The position numbers and the translations under genes are program-made. Shown one piece after another: positions 51,346-64,000 of a stretch of 64,000 nucleotides of DNA (position 1 is its first letter; the number at the start of each line of letters is the position of its first letter). A model generated the notes under the pieces. It searched no databases and had not been told where the DNA came from. It saw nothing but the letters and a program-made list of their open reading frames with translations. Where the stretch lies: NCBI GenBank assembly GCA_018335855.1, contig JAGXRM010000037.1, positions 1 to 64,000 of the forward strand, given 5' to 3'. The stretch is from Clostridiales bacterium (GTDB taxonomy: Bacteria; Bacillota; Dethiobacteria; Dethiobacterales; Dethiobacteraceae).

Positions 51346-52548
51346 CTACTTAATAATCGAAGTTGCAACGCCGGCGCCCACAGTACGGCCGCCTTCACGA
51401 ATCGCGAAACGCAGGCCTTCCTCGATGGCGATCGGTGTGATCAATTCAATCTTCATCTGCACGTTATCTCCAGGCATAATCATTTCCACGCCTTCCGGCA
51501 GGGTGATAACACCGGTAACATCAGTGGTCCGCAGGTAGAACTGGGGACGATAGCCTTGGAAGAACGGGGTATGACGGCCGCCTTCTTCTTTCTTCAGCAC
51601 GTATACCTCTGCCATGAATGTGGTATGGGGCTTAATGCTGCCCGGCTTAGCCAGAACCTGACCACGCTCGATTTCTTCACGGTCCACACCACGAAGCAGT
51701 GCGCCGATGTTGTCGCCGGCTTCCGCGAAATCCATGATCTTGCGGAACATTTCCACGCCGGTAACGACAGTCTTACGGGGCTTCTCGGCAAAACCAACGA
51801 TTTCCACTTCTTCCTGAATCTTAACGACACCGCGCTCTACACGACCGGTAGCCACAGTTCCGCGGCCGGTAATGGTGAACACGTCTTCGACGGGCATCAG
51901 GAAGGGCTTATCACGGTCACGCTCCGGAGTGGGCACATATTCGTCCACAGCATCCATCAGTTCCCAAATCACTTTGCAGTCCGGGCAATCCCGGGAGCCG
52001 CAACCATGTTCCAGCGCCCGTAAGGCAGAGCCGACAACAACAGGCAAGTCATCACCGGGGAACTCATACTCGTTTAACAGATCACGGATTTCCATTTCTA
52101 CCAGTTCAATCAGCTCGGGGTCATCAACCATGTCTGCTTTATTCATGAATACAACAATGTGAGGCACGCCAACCTGACGGGCAAGCAGGATATGCTCACG
52201 GGTCTGGGGCATGGGGCCGTCAGCGGCGGACACAACCAGAATCGCGCCGTCCATCTGGGCAGCACCGGTGATCATGTTCTTTACGTAGTCAGCGTGGCCG
52301 GGGCAGTCAACGTGGGCATAGTGACGCTTTACCGTCTCGTACTCCACGTGGGATGTGGAGATGGTGATGCCGCGCTCCTTTTCTTCGGGAGCTTTGTCGA
52401 TTTCGTCAAACGCAGTCTTTTTTGCGAATCCGGCTGTTGAGAGGCAGGATGTAATCGCTGCCGTCAGCGTTGTTTTACCGTGGTCAACGTGACCGATGGT
52501 ACCTACGTTAACGTGGGGTTTTGTTCTTTCAAACTTTTGTTTTGCCAT
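51346..52548 (-). CDS. tuf: Elongation factor Tu
   Basis: GTPase that brings aminoacyl-tRNA to the ribosome: G1 [15 protein letters not shown]2 region with RGITIS, G3 [11 protein letters not shown]4 NKADM, and C-terminal ending [15 protein letters not shown] small insert in domain 1, [15 protein letters not shown], has three Cys and may bind metal; this loop occurs in some Clostridia. 400 residues, intact. Confidence 0.98.
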   Translation of the reverse strand: MAKQKFERTKPHVNVGTIGHVDHGKTTLTAAITSCLSTAGFAKKTAFDEIDKAPEEKERGITISTSHVEYETVKRHYAHVDCPGHADYVKNMITGAAQMDGAILVVSAADGPMPQTREHILLARQVGVPHIVVFMNKADMVDDPELIELVEMEIRDLLNEYEFPGDDLPVVVGSALRALEHGCGSRDCPDCKVIWELMDAVDEYVPTPERDRDKPFLMPVEDVFTITGRGTVATGRVERGVVKIQEEVEIVGFAEKPRKTVVTGVEMFRKIMDFAEAGDNIGALLRGVDREEIERGQVLAKPGSIKPHTTFMAEVYVLKKEEGGRHTPFFQGYRPQFYLRTTDVTGVITLPEGVEMIMPGDNVQMKIELITPIAIEEGLRFAIREGGRTVGAGVATSIIK

Positions 52549-52583
52549 GTCAGTGAACCTCCTTTGGATTTAGACAATTAAAC

Positions 52584-54659
52584 TTAACCTTTTTGCTTAT
52601 CGATAATTTCCGTAGCCACACTCTTTGGCACTTCTTCATAATGGGCAAACTCCATGGAATAGGTGCCGCGCCCCTGAGTACGGGAGCGTAGTTCAGTAGC
52701 ATAGCCGAACATTTCAGACAGAGGTACTTTTGCACGGATTACCTGGGAGCCCATTCGGGGTTCCATTCCCTCAATCCGACCGCGTCTGCTGTTGATATCA
52801 CCCATCACATCACCCATATATTCTTCCGGCATCGTTACTTCCACTTTCATCACCGGCTCGAGTAAAATGGGAGACGCTTTAAGAACACCGCTTTTAAACG
52901 CCATGGAGCCGGCAACTTTAAAGGCCATTTCCGATGAGTCCACGTCATGATAAGAGCCGTCAACCACAGTAACTTTTACGTCGATGACCGGGTAACCGGC
53001 CAACACACCTGTATTCATGGCCTCTTTCACGCCGTTGTCAATGGCTGGTACGTATTCTCTGGGCACAACACCACCAACAATTTTGTTCTCAAAGAGATAA
53101 CCTGCACCCGGTTCCTGCGGTTCCAGCACAAGCCAGCAGTGGCCGTATTGGCCGCGACCGCCGGACTGGCGGACAAACTTGCCTTCCGACTTGGTTGTGC
53201 CTTTGATTGTTTCTTTATAAGCAACCTGTGGTTTACCCACGTTGGCGCCGACCTTAAACTCACGAAGCAACCGGTCAATAATAATCTCCAGGTGTAATTC
53301 ACCCATGCCGGAGATAATGGTCTGTCCCGTTTCTTCATCAGTCCGGGCCCGGAAGGTGGGGTCCTCTTCACTGAGCTTACCCAGGGACAATGACATTTTT
53401 TCCTGGTCAGCCTTTGTTTTAGGCTCAATAGCCACATCAATAACAGGCTCTGGGAATGTTATGTTCTCAAGGAGTACGGGATCTGATTCCAGGCAGAGAG
53501 TATCACCGGTTGTCGTGTTTTTCAAACCAACAACGGCAACAATATCCCCGGCGGAAATCTCCTTAACCTCTTCCCGGTGATTGGCGTGCATACGTAGAAC
53601 CCGACCAATCCGTTCCCGTTTACCCTTCGTCGAGTTGTAAACATAGGACCCACTCTCCATAGTGCCGGAGTATACCCGGATATATGTGAGCTTGCCGACA
53701 TACGGGTCACCCATGATTTTAAAAGCCAACGCCGAAAACGGCGCATTCTCATCAGCCAGTCGGACAACATCTTCTTCGGTGTCCGGGACAAAGCCGTGCA
53801 TGGGAGGGACATCCAGGGGAGAGGGCAAATAATTGATGACAGCGTCCAGCAAAGGCTGGACTCCTTTGTTTTTATAAGAAGAACCGCAGATTACGGGGAC
53901 AACTTTTACGGCACAAGTTGCCTTACGAAGTGCCGCACGAATCTCGTCTTCGCCGATTTCTTCACCGTCCAGGTAGCGGGCCATTAACTCATCATCGTAA
54001 TCTGCTATAGATTCCAGCAGTTTTTCCCTGTATTCCTGGGCTAACTCCAGCATTTCATCGGGGATTTCCGTCTCGTCGCTGTTCGTGCCCAAGTCATCGA
54101 TATAGATCATGGATTTCATACGGATTAAATCGATAATACCCTTGAAATTTTCTTCCACACCGATCGGGAGCTGGATGGGGACCACATTCGCGTTTAGTCG
54201 CAGGCGCATAGATTCCAGTACATGAAAAAAGTCTGCTCCGGTAATATCCATTTTGTTTACATACGCAATGCGCGGGACACGATATTTATCGGCTTGGCGC
54301 CAAACCGTCTCCGATTGGGGCTCCACGCCGCCTTTAGCACAAAAAACACCAACAGCGCCATCCAGTATACGCAAACTACGCTCCACTTCAACGGTAAAAT
54401 CAACGTGGCCGGGTGTGTCAATAATGTTGACGACGTAATCCCGCCAGATAGCTGTGGTAGCCGCTGATGTGATAGTAATGCCTCGCTCCTGCTCCTGAAT
54501 CATCCAGTCCATAGTAGCAGCACCGTCATGCACTTCACCAAGTTTGTGGACACGTCCCGTGTAAAACAGAATTCGCTCTGTGGTAGTCGTTTTACCGGCG
54601 TCAATATGCGCCATGATTCCAATGTTTCTTGTCCTGTTCAGATGAGTTGTTTTTGCCAT
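52584..54659 (-). CDS. fusA: Elongation factor G
   Basis: Translocase GTPase: G1 [15 protein letters not shown]2 region with [10 protein letters not shown]3 DTPGHVDF, G4 NKMD; domain IV block [14 protein letters not shown] and the ending [13 protein letters not shown]. The start is the ATG at 54659 behind GGAGGGG; the frame to 54746 overlaps rpsG and is rejected. 691 residues. Confidence 0.98.
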   Translation of the reverse strand: MAKTTHLNRTRNIGIMAHIDAGKTTTTERILFYTGRVHKLGEVHDGAATMDWMIQEQERGITITSAATTAIWRDYVVNIIDTPGHVDFTVEVERSLRILDGAVGVFCAKGGVEPQSETVWRQADKYRVPRIAYVNKMDITGADFFHVLESMRLRLNANVVPIQLPIGVEENFKGIIDLIRMKSMIYIDDLGTNSDETEIPDEMLELAQEYREKLLESIADYDDELMARYLDGEEIGEDEIRAALRKATCAVKVVPVICGSSYKNKGVQPLLDAVINYLPSPLDVPPMHGFVPDTEEDVVRLADENAPFSALAFKIMGDPYVGKLTYIRVYSGTMESGSYVYNSTKGKRERIGRVLRMHANHREEVKEISAGDIVAVVGLKNTTTGDTLCLESDPVLLENITFPEPVIDVAIEPKTKADQEKMSLSLGKLSEEDPTFRARTDEETGQTIISGMGELHLEIIIDRLLREFKVGANVGKPQVAYKETIKGTTKSEGKFVRQSGGRGQYGHCWLVLEPQEPGAGYLFENKIVGGVVPREYVPAIDNGVKEAMNTGVLAGYPVIDVKVTVVDGSYHDVDSSEMAFKVAGSMAFKSGVLKASPILLEPVMKVEVTMPEEYMGDVMGDINSRRGRIEGMEPRMGSQVIRAKVPLSEMFGYATELRSRTQGRGTYSMEFAHYEEVPKSVATEIIDKQKG

Positions 54660-54748
54660 ATAAGTCCCCTCCTTTCCTCCAAATGTGTTTCGTGTTGCGC
54701 CAATAAGCGGCGCTACTCTTCGTTCTCGGTCGTCTCCGCTGGTCAAAA

Positions 54749-55219
54749 TTACCAGCGGTAGTGGGCGAATGCTTTGTTGGCTTCAGCCATCCGGTGGGTG
54801 TCTTCTTTCTTTTTGAAAGAACCCCCGGTGTTGTTGACCGCATCCATCAGCTCACCGGCCAAACGTTCTGCCATAGTCTTTTCACCGCGGGCTCTGGAGT
54901 ATTTCACAATCCAGCGAAGCGCAAGGATATTGCGGCGGTGAGCAGAAACTTCCACCGGAACCTGGTAGTTGGCACCCCCGACACGGCGGGCTTTTACTTC
55001 CAGTACAGGGGCAACGTTCTTTACAGCGGCGTCGAAAACCTCATTTGGGTTACGGCCGGTTTTTTCACGAATAATCTCCATTGCATCATAAAAGATAGCC
55101 TGGGCAACCCCTTTTTTTCCATCCAGCATTAAGGAATTGATAAACTTAGCTACCAGTTTTGAATTATACATCGGATCAGGCAAAACATCCCGTTTAGTTA
55201 CTGGGCCTTTACGTGGCAT
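54749..55219 (-). CDS. rpsG: 30S ribosomal protein S7
   Basis: A 156-residue primary head-assembly protein: [40 protein letters not shown] and [20 protein letters not shown]. Str operon order S12-S7-EF-G-EF-Tu is kept. Confidence 0.98.
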   Translation of the reverse strand: MPRKGPVTKRDVLPDPMYNSKLVAKFINSLMLDGKKGVAQAIFYDAMEIIREKTGRNPNEVFDAAVKNVAPVLEVKARRVGGANYQVPVEVSAHRRNILALRWIVKYSRARGEKTMAERLAGELMDAVNNTGGSFKKKEDTHRMAEANKAFAHYRW

Positions 55220-55279
55220 ATTCTAAAAATACCTCCCTTCTTCGACGTAATTATATTACGCCTTCTCCCAAAAATCTTG

Positions 55280-55654
55280 CTATTTCTTTTTGCGCTTGGA
55301 ACCATATTTTGAGCGCGCTTGACCCCGGTTTTCCACTCCTGCTGCATCTAAAGCGCCGCGTACTAAGTGATATCGCACACCGGGCAAATCTTTAACCCGT
55401 CCGCCGCGAACCAGGACAACAGAGTGCTCTTGCAGGTTATGGCCAATTCCGGGAATATACGTTGTTACTTCAATCCCGTTTGTCAGGCGGACACGGGCTA
55501 TTTTACGAAGCGCCGAATTGGGCTTTTTAGGCGTAGTCGTTGAAACACGTGTACATACACCACGTTTCTGTGGAGATTCTTCCAGCGCGGGGGCGGTAGA
55601 CTTCATAATTACGTCCTGTCTCCCCTTGCGGACCAATTGGTTTAAGGTCGGCAT
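55280..55654 (-). CDS. rpsL: 30S ribosomal protein S12
   Basis: A 124-residue decoding-centre protein: [38 protein letters not shown] with the Lys that is a streptomycin-resistance site, and [20 protein letters not shown]. Complete. Confidence 0.98.
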   Translation of the reverse strand: MPTLNQLVRKGRQDVIMKSTAPALEESPQKRGVCTRVSTTTPKKPNSALRKIARVRLTNGIEVTTYIPGIGHNLQEHSVVLVRGGRVKDLPGVRYHLVRGALDAAGVENRGQARSKYGSKRKKK

Positions 55655-55723
55655 TCTACTCCACCTCCTTCCTGAACATTCAAAATGTGTTGCACTCCGC
55701 CCATAACAGGCGGAGGCAAAAAT

Positions 55724-55975
55724 TTAATCTTTGAGTATAGCGGCCATAGCCGCTTTCACTTTAATATTACACGCTTTGCCCAGATCTTCCATGGTTTCTG
55801 CATAGTCGACCGGAACATGATTACTTGCACAGACTTCCAACACCGGACGCAGTATACGTTCATCAGCGTCTTTTGCGACAAAAACCTGGGCAGCTTTTCC
55901 CGCCTCAACAGCTTTTGACGTCTGTTTTGTACCCGTCACAATCCGGCGGGCACCTTTCAGGCTATCGAGACCCAT
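55724..55975 (-). CDS. L7Ae-like ribosomal protein (RplGB/YbxF)
   Basis: An 83-residue kink-turn-binding protein of the L7Ae family: LKGARRIVTGTKQTSKAVEA, AAQVFVAKDADERILRPVLE and VCASNHVPVDYAETM. Its place between rpoC and rpsL is typical of Firmicutes. GGG-rich site before the ATG is weak. Confidence 0.9.
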   Translation of the reverse strand: MGLDSLKGARRIVTGTKQTSKAVEAGKAAQVFVAKDADERILRPVLEVCASNHVPVDYAETMEDLGKACNIKVKAAMAAILKD

Positions 55976-56049
55976 GCCTTAACCCCCATAAATATTGGCA
56001 AACAGACACTTTGTTATTTTATCACCAATTATCCCCGCTTGTCAATAAA

Positions 56050-59000
56050 TTAATCTTCACTATCAACAGCACTTAAATCCATGTCGAGCAAGGCTTCCCG
56101 CTCCTCGTGAATCGGCTTCAGCAGGTCATCATAGTAATTCGGCTCAGCAGGTACCAGGGACTTAATACGAATACTGCGGTACCGTGACATTCCTGTCCCG
56201 GCCGGGACCAGTTTGCCTATAATCACGTTTTCCTTCAACCCAAGGAGTGGATCACTCTTCCCTTTTATCGCTGCTTCTGTCAGGACACGGGTGGTCTCCT
56301 GGAAAGAGGCGGCTGACAGGAAGGAGTCAGTTGCCAGTGAAGCTTTCGTAATACCCAGAAGCAACGGACGTGCCACGGCAGGCTCACCACCGGCTTTGAG
56401 AACTGCTTCGTTTTTCTCATCAAAGACGAACCCGTCTACCAGGCCTCCAGGCAGGAGGTCAGTATCTCCGGCTTCTTCCAGTTTCACTTTCTTCAGCATT
56501 TGCCGGATCATTACCTCGATATGCTTATCGTTAATATCAACGCCTTGTAGACGGTAAACACGCTGCACCTCTTGAAGGAGGTAAATCTGAACGCCGCGCG
56601 GCCCCTTTACTTTAAGAAGGTCATGAGGGTTGACGGAGCCTTCTGTCAGTTCCCGGCCCGCCTCCACCACTTCGCCGTCCTTTACCTTGAGACGCGAGCC
56701 GTACGGAATGAGATAAGATTTGGTTTCACCGTGTTCCGGCGTTACCCTGATCTCACGGCGCTGTCGTGCTTCTACCACTTGAACAGTACCGTCGACTTCC
56801 GAGATGACCGCCAGACCTTTGGGCTTGCGAGCTTCAAAAAGTTCCTCTACCCGCGGCAGACCCTGGGTAATGTCATCTCCGGCCACACCACCGGTATGGA
56901 ACGTCCGCATCGTTAACTGTGTTCCCGGCTCACCGATGGACTGGGCGGCAATAATGCCGACCGCCTCACCTACATCAACAATTCTGCCAGTAGCCAGATT
57001 GCGTCCGTAACAGCGCACGCAGACGCCATGTCGCGTCTTACAGGTTAATACGGAGCGGATATGAATATCGGTAATTCCTTTGTTGATAATTTCGTCAGCT
57101 AAGTCATCATGAATAAAGCCATTTTTGGCAACAAGGAGGTTGCCCTCTTCGGGATCAAACATGTCCGCCATGGCATAACGGCCGTTTATTCTGTCATGCA
57201 AATCCTCGATTACTTCATTACCGTCGCGAATTTCAGAGACAGTTATGCCCTGCTGAGTGCCGCAATCAATTTCCCGGATGATTACATCCTGGGCAACATC
57301 GACCAGGCGCCGGGTTAGATAACCGGAGTCCGCTGTTTTTAGTGCAGTATCGGCCAGTCCTTTTCTGGCGCCGTGGGTGGAGATAAAGTACTCCAGCACG
57401 GTAAGTCCTTCACGGAAGTTGGCTTTAATCGGTAAGTCAATGATACGACCGGTCGGGTCAGCCATCAAACCCCGCATCCCGGCAAGCTGGGTGATCTGTG
57501 AGATATTACCCCGGGCGCCGGAGTTGGCCATCATGTAGATGGGATTGAAGCGATCCAACGTATGCATCAATGCTTTGGTTACGTCATCTTTTGCTTTTGT
57601 CCAAACCTCAATGGCATGATCATAGCGTTCTTCTTCGGTAATTAAGCCCCGGCGGAACTGAATCTCAACTTGTTCAACTTCTTTTTCCGCCCCTGCCAGA
57701 ATTTCTTTCTTTTCCAGTGGAACGGTAATATCGTCGATAGCTACAGTAATTCCGGCCCGTGTGGCATACGTAAAGCCCATTGCCTTAATCTCGTCGAGGA
57801 TTTCCGCAGTGCGCGTACTCCCATACTTACGGTAGCAAAGAGCAACAATGTTACCGAGGAACCCTTTTTTTACAGCGTCATTGAGTCTGTGGTTGCGAAT
57901 TACTTCCGGTATATTTATGCCCCGTTCGGTGATAAAGTCACTGTCATCCACAGGTTTTTTAAAATCGGGTTCATTCATGAATGGGAAATCATCGGGGAAG
58001 ATTTCATTAAAGATGAGTTTGCCCACAGTGGTAATAAAGAGCTTGGGACCCGGGACACGGCGCATTTCTTCCCGCCCGATAAATAATTTGGCGTAATTAG
58101 TAATATTTACGGCAATCCGGGCATGGAGTTCGATGGCACCCATATGATAGGACAATATGGCTTCCCTGGCAGAGGCAAAGATCTTGCCCTCCCCTTTGGC
58201 ACCTTCTTTCTCCACCGTCAGGTAGTAGCAACCCAAAACCATATCCTGTGTTGGTGTGGTTACGGGGCGTCCGTCTTTTGGATTTAAGATATTGTGCGCA
58301 GAAAGCATTAATAAGCGAGCTTCCGACTGAGCTTCAGCAGAGAGGGGAACGTGCACTGCCATTTGGTCACCGTCGAAGTCAGCGTTGTATGCTGTGCAGA
58401 CTAGGGGGTGAATCTTAATGGCCCGGCCCTCAACTAACACCGGCTCAAACGCCTGAATACCAAGACGGTGCAGGGTAGGCGCACGGTTTAAGAGAACCGG
58501 ATGGTCACGGATGACCTCTTCCAGTACGTCCCAGACTTCGGGGCGGACTTTTTCTACCATTCGTTTGGCACTTTTAATATTATGGGCAAGCCCGTCATTC
58601 ACTAAGCGCTTCATGACAAACGGTTTAAAGAGTTCCAGGGCCATTTCCTTTGGCAAACCACATTGATAAAGTTTTAATTCCGGACCCACCACGATTACGG
58701 AGCGGCCGGAGTAGTCTACCCGCTTACCCAGCAAGTTCTGACGGAAGCGGCCCTGTTTTCCTTTAAGCATGTCGGAAAGAGATTTAAGGGGCCTGTTCCC
58801 CGGTCCTGTAACCGGACGGCCGCGACGGCCGTTATCAATAAGCGCATCCACCGCTTCTTGTAACATCCGCTTCTCATTACGTACAATAATATCAGGAGCT
58901 CCCAGATCAAGAAGCCTTTTTAAGCGGTTATTCCGGTTGATAACACGGCGGTAGAGATCATTTAAATCTGACGTGGCAAATCGTCCGCCGTCAAGCTGAA

Positions 59001-59748
59001 CCATGGGACGTAAATCGGGAGGAATCACCGGTATGACGTCCAGTACCATCCATGCGGGATGGTTGCCGGATAGCCGGAACGCTTCGGAGACTTCCAGGCG
59101 GCGAACGGCACGAATCTTTTTCTGACCCGACGCAGTTTTTAATTCAGCCCGTAAATCTTTGACCATTTGCTCCAAGTCAATTTCATCTAACATCTTTTTA
59201 ACGGCTTCCGCACCCATTTCGGCTTTAAAGCCGCGGCCGGCACGGAAGAGATGATCATATTTCTCCCGGTATTCCCGAAATTCCATTTCGGTAAGCAATT
59301 GCTTCTTCACTAAACCGGTGTCGCCGGGATCAATGACAACGTAAGCGGCAAAGTAGAGCACCTTTTCCAGGGCACGGGGCGACATATCCATTAATAAGCC
59401 CATGCGACTGGGGATTCCTTTGAAATACCAGATATGGGAGACGGGTGCAGCCAGTTCAATATGCCCCATTCTCTCCCGCCTTACTTTGGCCCTCGTCACT
59501 TCTACACCGCAGCGGTCACAAACAATCCCTTTATAACGTACACGCTTATACTTTCCACAGTGGCACTCCCAGTCTTTTTGCGGTCCAAAAATCTTTTCGC
59601 AAAAGAGACCTTCCCGTTCAGGTTTGAGAGTACGGTAATTAATGGTCTCCGGCTTTTTAACTTCACCGCGGGACCAAGCGCGAACTTGCTCGGGAGACGC
59701 TAGGCCTATCTTTAAAGCATCGAAATTATTAACATCCAGCAAGGGCAC
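56050..59748 (-). CDS. rpoC: RNA polymerase beta-prime subunit
   Basis: A 1232-residue catalytic subunit: N-terminal zinc finger [19 protein letters not shown] (about 60-78), active-site [16 protein letters not shown] (about 450), bridge-helix and trigger-loop region ([36 protein letters not shown]) and second zinc site [15 protein letters not shown]. Complete; starts 24 bp after rpoB. Confidence 0.98.
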   Translation of the reverse strand: MPLLDVNNFDALKIGLASPEQVRAWSRGEVKKPETINYRTLKPEREGLFCEKIFGPQKDWECHCGKYKRVRYKGIVCDRCGVEVTRAKVRRERMGHIELAAPVSHIWYFKGIPSRMGLLMDMSPRALEKVLYFAAYVVIDPGDTGLVKKQLLTEMEFREYREKYDHLFRAGRGFKAEMGAEAVKKMLDEIDLEQMVKDLRAELKTASGQKKIRAVRRLEVSEAFRLSGNHPAWMVLDVIPVIPPDLRPMVQLDGGRFATSDLNDLYRRVINRNNRLKRLLDLGAPDIIVRNEKRMLQEAVDALIDNGRRGRPVTGPGNRPLKSLSDMLKGKQGRFRQNLLGKRVDYSGRSVIVVGPELKLYQCGLPKEMALELFKPFVMKRLVNDGLAHNIKSAKRMVEKVRPEVWDVLEEVIRDHPVLLNRAPTLHRLGIQAFEPVLVEGRAIKIHPLVCTAYNADFDGDQMAVHVPLSAEAQSEARLLMLSAHNILNPKDGRPVTTPTQDMVLGCYYLTVEKEGAKGEGKIFASAREAILSYHMGAIELHARIAVNITNYAKLFIGREEMRRVPGPKLFITTVGKLIFNEIFPDDFPFMNEPDFKKPVDDSDFITERGINIPEVIRNHRLNDAVKKGFLGNIVALCYRKYGSTRTAEILDEIKAMGFTYATRAGITVAIDDITVPLEKKEILAGAEKEVEQVEIQFRRGLITEEERYDHAIEVWTKAKDDVTKALMHTLDRFNPIYMMANSGARGNISQITQLAGMRGLMADPTGRIIDLPIKANFREGLTVLEYFISTHGARKGLADTALKTADSGYLTRRLVDVAQDVIIREIDCGTQQGITVSEIRDGNEVIEDLHDRINGRYAMADMFDPEEGNLLVAKNGFIHDDLADEIINKGITDIHIRSVLTCKTRHGVCVRCYGRNLATGRIVDVGEAVGIIAAQSIGEPGTQLTMRTFHTGGVAGDDITQGLPRVEELFEARKPKGLAVISEVDGTVQVVEARQRREIRVTPEHGETKSYLIPYGSRLKVKDGEVVEAGRELTEGSVNPHDLLKVKGPRGVQIYLLQEVQRVYRLQGVDINDKHIEVMIRQMLKKVKLEEAGDTDLLPGGLVDGFVFDEKNEAVLKAGGEPAVARPLLLGITKASLATDSFLSAASFQETTRVLTEAAIKGKSDPLLGLKENVIIGKLVPAGTGMSRYRSIRIKSLVPAEPNYYDDLLKPIHEEREALLDMDLSAVDSED

Positions 59749-59772
59749 TTCCTCCCTTTCTTGTACTTTACC

Positions 59773-62700
59773 TTAGTCCTCTTCATCTTCGTCAACATCG
59801 TCGGCAAACTCATCAAAGCGCTTGCGGCGCCGGGTAAATTCGTAATCTTCATCGTCATCTTCATCATCGTCATCTATCACGACTACTACTTCGTCCAACT
59901 CGTCCAGATCCTCATCAATAACCAAGTCTTCTTCATCCAGAGTTACATCGGCGTCTCCGTCCAGAAGGGCAATCTTATCGATATCATCGTCGGCGATATC
60001 TTCGATGTCCTCTTCGTCCGTTTCGTCGATATCATCCTCAACGAGCAGGGACAAGGCGACTTCTTTATCCATCTTATCTTCGTCTTCCGTCCCTTCAATA
60101 TTGACACCGAGATCACGGGGTTCTGCGTCTTCTTCGCCTTCCCTGATTTCCATCTCGCCGTCTTCGTTGGAAACAATTTTGACGTCCATGCACAGACTTT
60201 GCAGTTCTTTTACCAGAACCTTAAAGGATTCAGGAACACCGGGTTCCGGTATATTTTCACCTTTGACGATGGCCTCATACGTCTTAACCCGGCCAATTAC
60301 GTCATCGGACTTAACGGTTAGAATTTCCTGCAGAGTGTATGCCGCGCCGTATGCTTCCAAGGCCCAAACTTCCATCTCACCAAACCGCTGGCCGCCGAAT
60401 TGAGCTTTACCGCCAAGGGGTTGCTGTGTAACCAGGGAATAGGGTCCCGTTGAACGGGCATGGATTTTATCATCAACTAAGTGGGCCAGCTTCAGCATAT
60501 AAACATAACCGACGGTAACTTCGTTATCAAATCGTTCACCGGTTCTGCCGTCATACATCACTGTTTTTCCTGTAGGCGGCAAGCCTGCTTCCACAAAGCC
60601 CTCCATAACGTCTTCTTCCGTGGCACCGTCAAAGACGGGGGATGCAATATGAATACCCAATGTTTTTGCTGCCCACCCCAGGTGGGTTTCCAGGATTTGA
60701 CCGATATTCATCCGGGAAGGCACACCAAGGGGGTTTAGTACAATCTCCACCGGGGTGCCGTCAGGCATGAACGGCATATCCGCCTCAGGCATAATACGGG
60801 CAATAACGCCTTTGTTGCCGTGGCGACCCGCCATCTTATCCCCTTCAGAAATTCTACGCTTTTGAGCCACATAGGCGCGAACCAGTTGGTTTACACCGGG
60901 AGGAAGTTCATCGCCCTGCTCCCGGGAAAAGACTTTCACATCAACCACCATGCCGGACTCACCGTGGGGTACACGGAGTGAAGTATCACGGACTTCCCTG
61001 GCTTTTTCGCCAAAGATTGCCCGTAGTAAGCGTTCTTCTGCTGTCAGTTCCGTTTCTCCTTTGGGAGTCACTTTACCAACCAGAATATCTCCGGCTCTGA
61101 CCTCGGCACCGACACGGATAATACCGCGTTCATCCAAATCTTTGAGCGCATCTTCGCCCACATTGGGGATATCCCGGGTAATCTCTTCCGGGCCCAGTTT
61201 TGTATCACGGGCTTCTGACTCATACTCCTCAATATGGATAGAGGTGAAAACATCTTCTTTCACCAGTTTTTGACTGAGGAGGATAGCGTCCTCGTAGTTA
61301 TATCCTTCCCAGGGCATGAAAGCCACGAGAATGTTGCGACCCAGAGCCAGTTCTCCCTGATCTGTGGATGGGCCGTCGGCGATGACCTCGCCGTCCTGCA
61401 CCTGCTGGCCCTTTCTGACAATCGGGCGCTGGTTCATACAGGTCCCCTGGTTAGAACGTTTAAATTTTTGCAACGTATAGATATCGCAACCACGGGGGTA
61501 GCTTTCCTTTGGTTCCCCAGGAAATGCTTCCCCGGTGCGACCGTTAATAATTCTGTTGGGCGCCTCCGGGTCTACCAACCGGCGAATCATAATGGTATCT
61601 GCGGTGACATAAACAATCTCGCCGCCGTTTTTCGCTAAGACTACGACACCGGAATCCCGGGCTGTCTTATATTCCATACCCGTCCCGACTAAAGGAGCTT
61701 CCGTACGCAGAAGGGGCACTGCCTGACGTTGCATGTTGGAACCCATTAACGCCCGGTTGGCGTCATCGTTTTCCAGGAAAGGAATCAGTGCTGTCGCCAC
61801 CGAAACCAACTGCTTTGGAGAAACATCCATGAAGTCAATCTGTGAAGGCGGACGCACTACCGTTTCATGCTTGGAGCGGCAGGTAACCCGGTTAGCCATA
61901 AAGTGGCCTGTTTCATCCAACACCGCATTGGCCTGGGCCACACTATAGTTATCTTCATCGTCTGCGGTCAGGTAGACAATTTCCTCTGTAACCCGGCCCT
62001 TTTCCTTGTCGACCTTCCGGTACGGTGTTTCAATAAAGCCGTACTCGTTAATCCGGCCAAATGTACTCAGAGAGCCAATCAAGCCGATGTTGGGTCCTTC
62101 CGGAGTTTCAATGGGGCACATTCTGCCGTAGTGAGAGTGGTGGACGTCCCGGACTTCAAATCCGGCCCGCTCACGGCTCAAACCACCAGGGCCCAGAGCA
62201 CTTAGGCGCCTTTTATGTGTTAACTCAGCCAAAGGATTGGTCTGATCCATAAACTGTGACAGCTGACTGGAACCGAAAAATTCTTTAATTGCTGCAATGA
62301 CAGGGCGGATATTAATCAGTGCCTGAGGCGTAATCGCTTCCACATCCTGGATTGTCATCCGCTCGCGTACTACCCTTTCCATCCGGGACAACCCAATACG
62401 GAACTGGTTTTGCAACAGTTCACCTACGCTACGCAGACGACGGTTACCCAAATGGTCAATATCATCCGTATTACCGAGACCGTCCATCAGGTTTAAAAGG
62501 TAGCCAATAGCAGCCACAATATCTTCTCTGGCAAGATGCTTTATGGACGGTTCTATTCTTTCATTGTTAATTACAGTAACTTCACGTTCACTGAGAGCCA
62601 GCCGTACACGGGTAACTCCTTTTTCCTCAAAGCCCCGTGCTATATCCATGGTTACCATTTCACCGGCCCTTAGCAAAACGTTACCATCTGCGTCGGTGAC

Positions 62701-63582
62701 GTTATCGGCCAGCTTACGGTTATTTACCCTGGTAGCGAAAGATAGCTTTTTATTAATCTTATAGCGGCCTACATGGGCAAAGTCGTACCGCTTCGGGTCA
62801 AAAAAGAGCGACTCAAAGAGTGACCGCGCATTTTCCACGTTTAAAGGTTCGCCCGGCCGCAGCCTTTTATAAATTTCCAGTAACCCGGACTCAAACGTAT
62901 CGGTATGATCCTTCTCCAATGTAGCCAGAATACGCGGATCATGGTCGTACAAACGAAGAATATCATTATTCGAGCCAAACCCGATAGCACGCAGAAGCAC
63001 CGTAGCCGGCACTTTCCGGGTACGGTCCACACGAACGTAGACAACGTCATTTACATCAGTTTCAAATTCAAGCCAGGCTCCGCGGTTCGGGATAATCGTA
63101 CCTTCAAAAAGATGCTTCCCGCTAAAATCAATCTGGCTTTTAAAATATACACCGGGGGAACGGACTAATTGGCTGACGATAACGCGCTCAGCACCGTTAA
63201 TGATAAATGTGCCGTTTTCCGTCATCAAAGGGAAGTCGCCCATAAAGACTTCCTGTTCCTTAACTTCTCCGGTCTCCTTATTGATCAGGCGAACCCTAAC
63301 CCTAAGTGGCACCGAATACGTGGCGTCCCGTTCCTTACATTCATCCACCGAATACTTCGGTTCACCGAGAGAATACCCGATAAACTCCAATACCAGGTTT
63401 CCTGTGAAGTCCTGAATGGGAGAAATTTCGTTAAACATCTCCTGCAGCCCATTCATTAAGAACCACTGATACGATGTTTGCTGTACCTCGATCAGATCCG
63501 GTAATTCCAGGACTTCGTCGATACGGGCATAGCTACGCCGCTTTCTCGTTCCAGCGTCTATGTCTTTGAACATATAAGCCAT
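59773..63582 (-). CDS. rpoB: RNA polymerase beta subunit with long acidic tail
   Basis: A 1269-residue catalytic subunit. The rifampicin region reads [19 protein letters not shown] with [15 protein letters not shown]. The late blocks [20 protein letters not shown] and [15 protein letters not shown] end the normal fold at about residue 1130. The last 140 residues are an unusual Asp/Glu-rich extension with one basic island ([11 protein letters not shown]) near the end. Such tails vary among Firmicutes, but this one is long. The start follows CAGGAGTGAATG-like sequence. Confidence 0.97.
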   Translation of the reverse strand: MAYMFKDIDAGTRKRRSYARIDEVLELPDLIEVQQTSYQWFLMNGLQEMFNEISPIQDFTGNLVLEFIGYSLGEPKYSVDECKERDATYSVPLRVRVRLINKETGEVKEQEVFMGDFPLMTENGTFIINGAERVIVSQLVRSPGVYFKSQIDFSGKHLFEGTIIPNRGAWLEFETDVNDVVYVRVDRTRKVPATVLLRAIGFGSNNDILRLYDHDPRILATLEKDHTDTFESGLLEIYKRLRPGEPLNVENARSLFESLFFDPKRYDFAHVGRYKINKKLSFATRVNNRKLADNVTDADGNVLLRAGEMVTMDIARGFEEKGVTRVRLALSEREVTVINNERIEPSIKHLAREDIVAAIGYLLNLMDGLGNTDDIDHLGNRRLRSVGELLQNQFRIGLSRMERVVRERMTIQDVEAITPQALINIRPVIAAIKEFFGSSQLSQFMDQTNPLAELTHKRRLSALGPGGLSRERAGFEVRDVHHSHYGRMCPIETPEGPNIGLIGSLSTFGRINEYGFIETPYRKVDKEKGRVTEEIVYLTADDEDNYSVAQANAVLDETGHFMANRVTCRSKHETVVRPPSQIDFMDVSPKQLVSVATALIPFLENDDANRALMGSNMQRQAVPLLRTEAPLVGTGMEYKTARDSGVVVLAKNGGEIVYVTADTIMIRRLVDPEAPNRIINGRTGEAFPGEPKESYPRGCDIYTLQKFKRSNQGTCMNQRPIVRKGQQVQDGEVIADGPSTDQGELALGRNILVAFMPWEGYNYEDAILLSQKLVKEDVFTSIHIEEYESEARDTKLGPEEITRDIPNVGEDALKDLDERGIIRVGAEVRAGDILVGKVTPKGETELTAEERLLRAIFGEKAREVRDTSLRVPHGESGMVVDVKVFSREQGDELPPGVNQLVRAYVAQKRRISEGDKMAGRHGNKGVIARIMPEADMPFMPDGTPVEIVLNPLGVPSRMNIGQILETHLGWAAKTLGIHIASPVFDGATEEDVMEGFVEAGLPPTGKTVMYDGRTGERFDNEVTVGYVYMLKLAHLVDDKIHARSTGPYSLVTQQPLGGKAQFGGQRFGEMEVWALEAYGAAYTLQEILTVKSDDVIGRVKTYEAIVKGENIPEPGVPESFKVLVKELQSLCMDVKIVSNEDGEMEIREGEEDAEPRDLGVNIEGTEDEDKMDKEVALSLLVEDDIDETDEEDIEDIADDDIDKIALLDGDADVTLDEEDLVIDEDLDELDEVVVVIDDDDEDDDEDYEFTRRRKRFDEFADDVDEDEED

Positions 63583-63753
63583 TCACTCCTGTCCCTAGGT
63601 TTTACCCTTACAAGAATAATTAACAGTGCCTTCCTTACAATATTTATGTTTGCAATGTTTCTTTCCAAATAAAGTCACAACATTCTAGTCTTCCCTGTCT
63701 TTGACCAGGTATACATAAATATAGAAAAAAAAGGCATTGTTACGCAGTTTATA

Positions 63754-63782
63754 ATACTACCACAAGCAGTAATTTCTGTCAA
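63754..63782 (-). promoter_or_regulatory. Promoter of rpoBC
   Basis: Minus strand TTGACA (63777-63782), 17-bp spacer, TAGTAT (63754-63759). It lies about 170 bp before rpoB; the leader (63583-63750) has no gene. Confidence 0.8.
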
Positions 63783-63837
63783 GGAAACCAGATAATATTC
63801 TTACAAGGTGCAAAGTGATATAATTTCATACAGTAGG

Positions 63838-63867
63838 AAAAAGGCACTCGAAAACAGAGTGCCTTTT
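63838..63867 (-). terminator. Terminator after rplL
   Basis: AAAAGGCACTC and GAGTGCCTTTTT form an A/T-flanked stem that works in both directions, 20 bp after rplL. A repeat AAAGTGATATAATTTC lies beside it (63812-63827), as at 36263. Confidence 0.85.
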
Positions 63868-63887
63868 AATCCTGCGAAAAACGTAAA

Positions 63888-64000
63888 CTACTTAATTTCG
63901 ACGCTGCCGCCAGCTTCGGTAAGCTTGGCTTTAAGGGCTTCCGCTTCGTCTTTGCTAACTTTTTCTTTAACAGCCTTTGGTGCAGTGTCCACAACCTCTT
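63888..64000 (-). CDS. rplL: 50S ribosomal protein L7/L12, C-terminal end (partial)
   Basis: Only the last 37 codons are in the window: [20 protein letters not shown] then [16 protein letters not shown] and a stop at 63888. This is the end of the C-terminal domain that recruits translation factors. The gene runs off the window edge. Order rplL-rpoB is standard. Confidence 0.95.
   Translation of the reverse strand, partial: EVVDTAPKAVKEKVSKDEAEALKAKLTEAGGSVEIK

Noticed and set aside
59761-60321. 186-codon open frame on the plus strand opposite the end of rpoB
   Set aside because: It mirrors the Asp/Glu-rich codons of the rpoB tail; no ribosome site and low-complexity product.

Overview
The window looks like a chromosome segment of a low-to-mid GC Firmicute, probably of class Clostridia. 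The evidence is the str-S10-spc-alpha ribosomal super-operon with zinc-type S14, S4 and L36, the L7Ae-like protein between rpoC and rpsL, a KOW-domain gene between infA and map, downstream ecfA1-ecfA2-ecfT-truA-rplM-rpsI, and many TTG/GTG starts behind strong GGAGG sites. I cannot name the genus. All core genes lie on the minus strand and read from about 63.9 kb down to 29 kb.

Region A (1-6.7 kb) is a restriction-modification graveyard. It holds a membrane/coiled-coil protein, a DUF6933/pRiA4b-ORF3-like protein, several broken fragments (DUF262-like, DUF91/NucS-like, hsdR), a KilA-N gene, an hsdS remnant frameshifted by a 7-bp tandem duplication, and a gene fusing a methyltransferase-like fold without catalytic motifs to an HsdS-type target-recognition domain.

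Region B (6.8-29.07 kb) is bounded by a 34-bp direct repeat, one copy of which is the 3' end of the 23S rRNA methyltransferase gene rlmD/rumA. I read it as a decayed integrative island. From left to right it carries a SIR2/AbiH-like gene with a HEPN RNase-like gene, a GmrSD-like DUF262/DUF1524 gene, a broken vsr gene, and a tight minus-strand operon. That operon encodes an XRE regulator, a cytosine-C5 methyltransferase, a possible type II-like nuclease, a ParB-like protein, an SNF2-type ATPase and a DUF3883 protein. Divergent from it is a plus-strand run: XRE regulator, ImmA/IrrE protease, zinc ribbon, small basic protein, phage-type sigma factor, DUF2800, DUF2815 and a truncated family-A DNA polymerase. 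The polymerase is cut off next to an XRE/ImmA/PIN toxin-antitoxin-like operon, followed by the tail of a serine recombinase and an IS30 element nested inside an older repeat-bounded element.

Region C (29-36.2 kb) has rlmD, a small unknown gene, azlCD, and the ecfA1-ecfA2-ecfT-truA-rplM-rpsI run. Region D (36.3-64 kb) is the ribosomal/RNA polymerase super-operon (rplL end, rpoB, rpoC, L7Ae-like, rpsL, rpsG, fusA, tuf, S10, spc and alpha clusters). It is conventional except that adk is missing between secY and map, rpoB has a long acidic tail, and two intergenic gaps carry degenerate GTCAGA-type repeats.

The most interesting unit is the methyltransferase/nuclease/ParB/SNF2/DUF3883 operon at 11.25-18.0 kb with its vsr relic and controller sites. 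I do not recognise this gene set as a named defence system.
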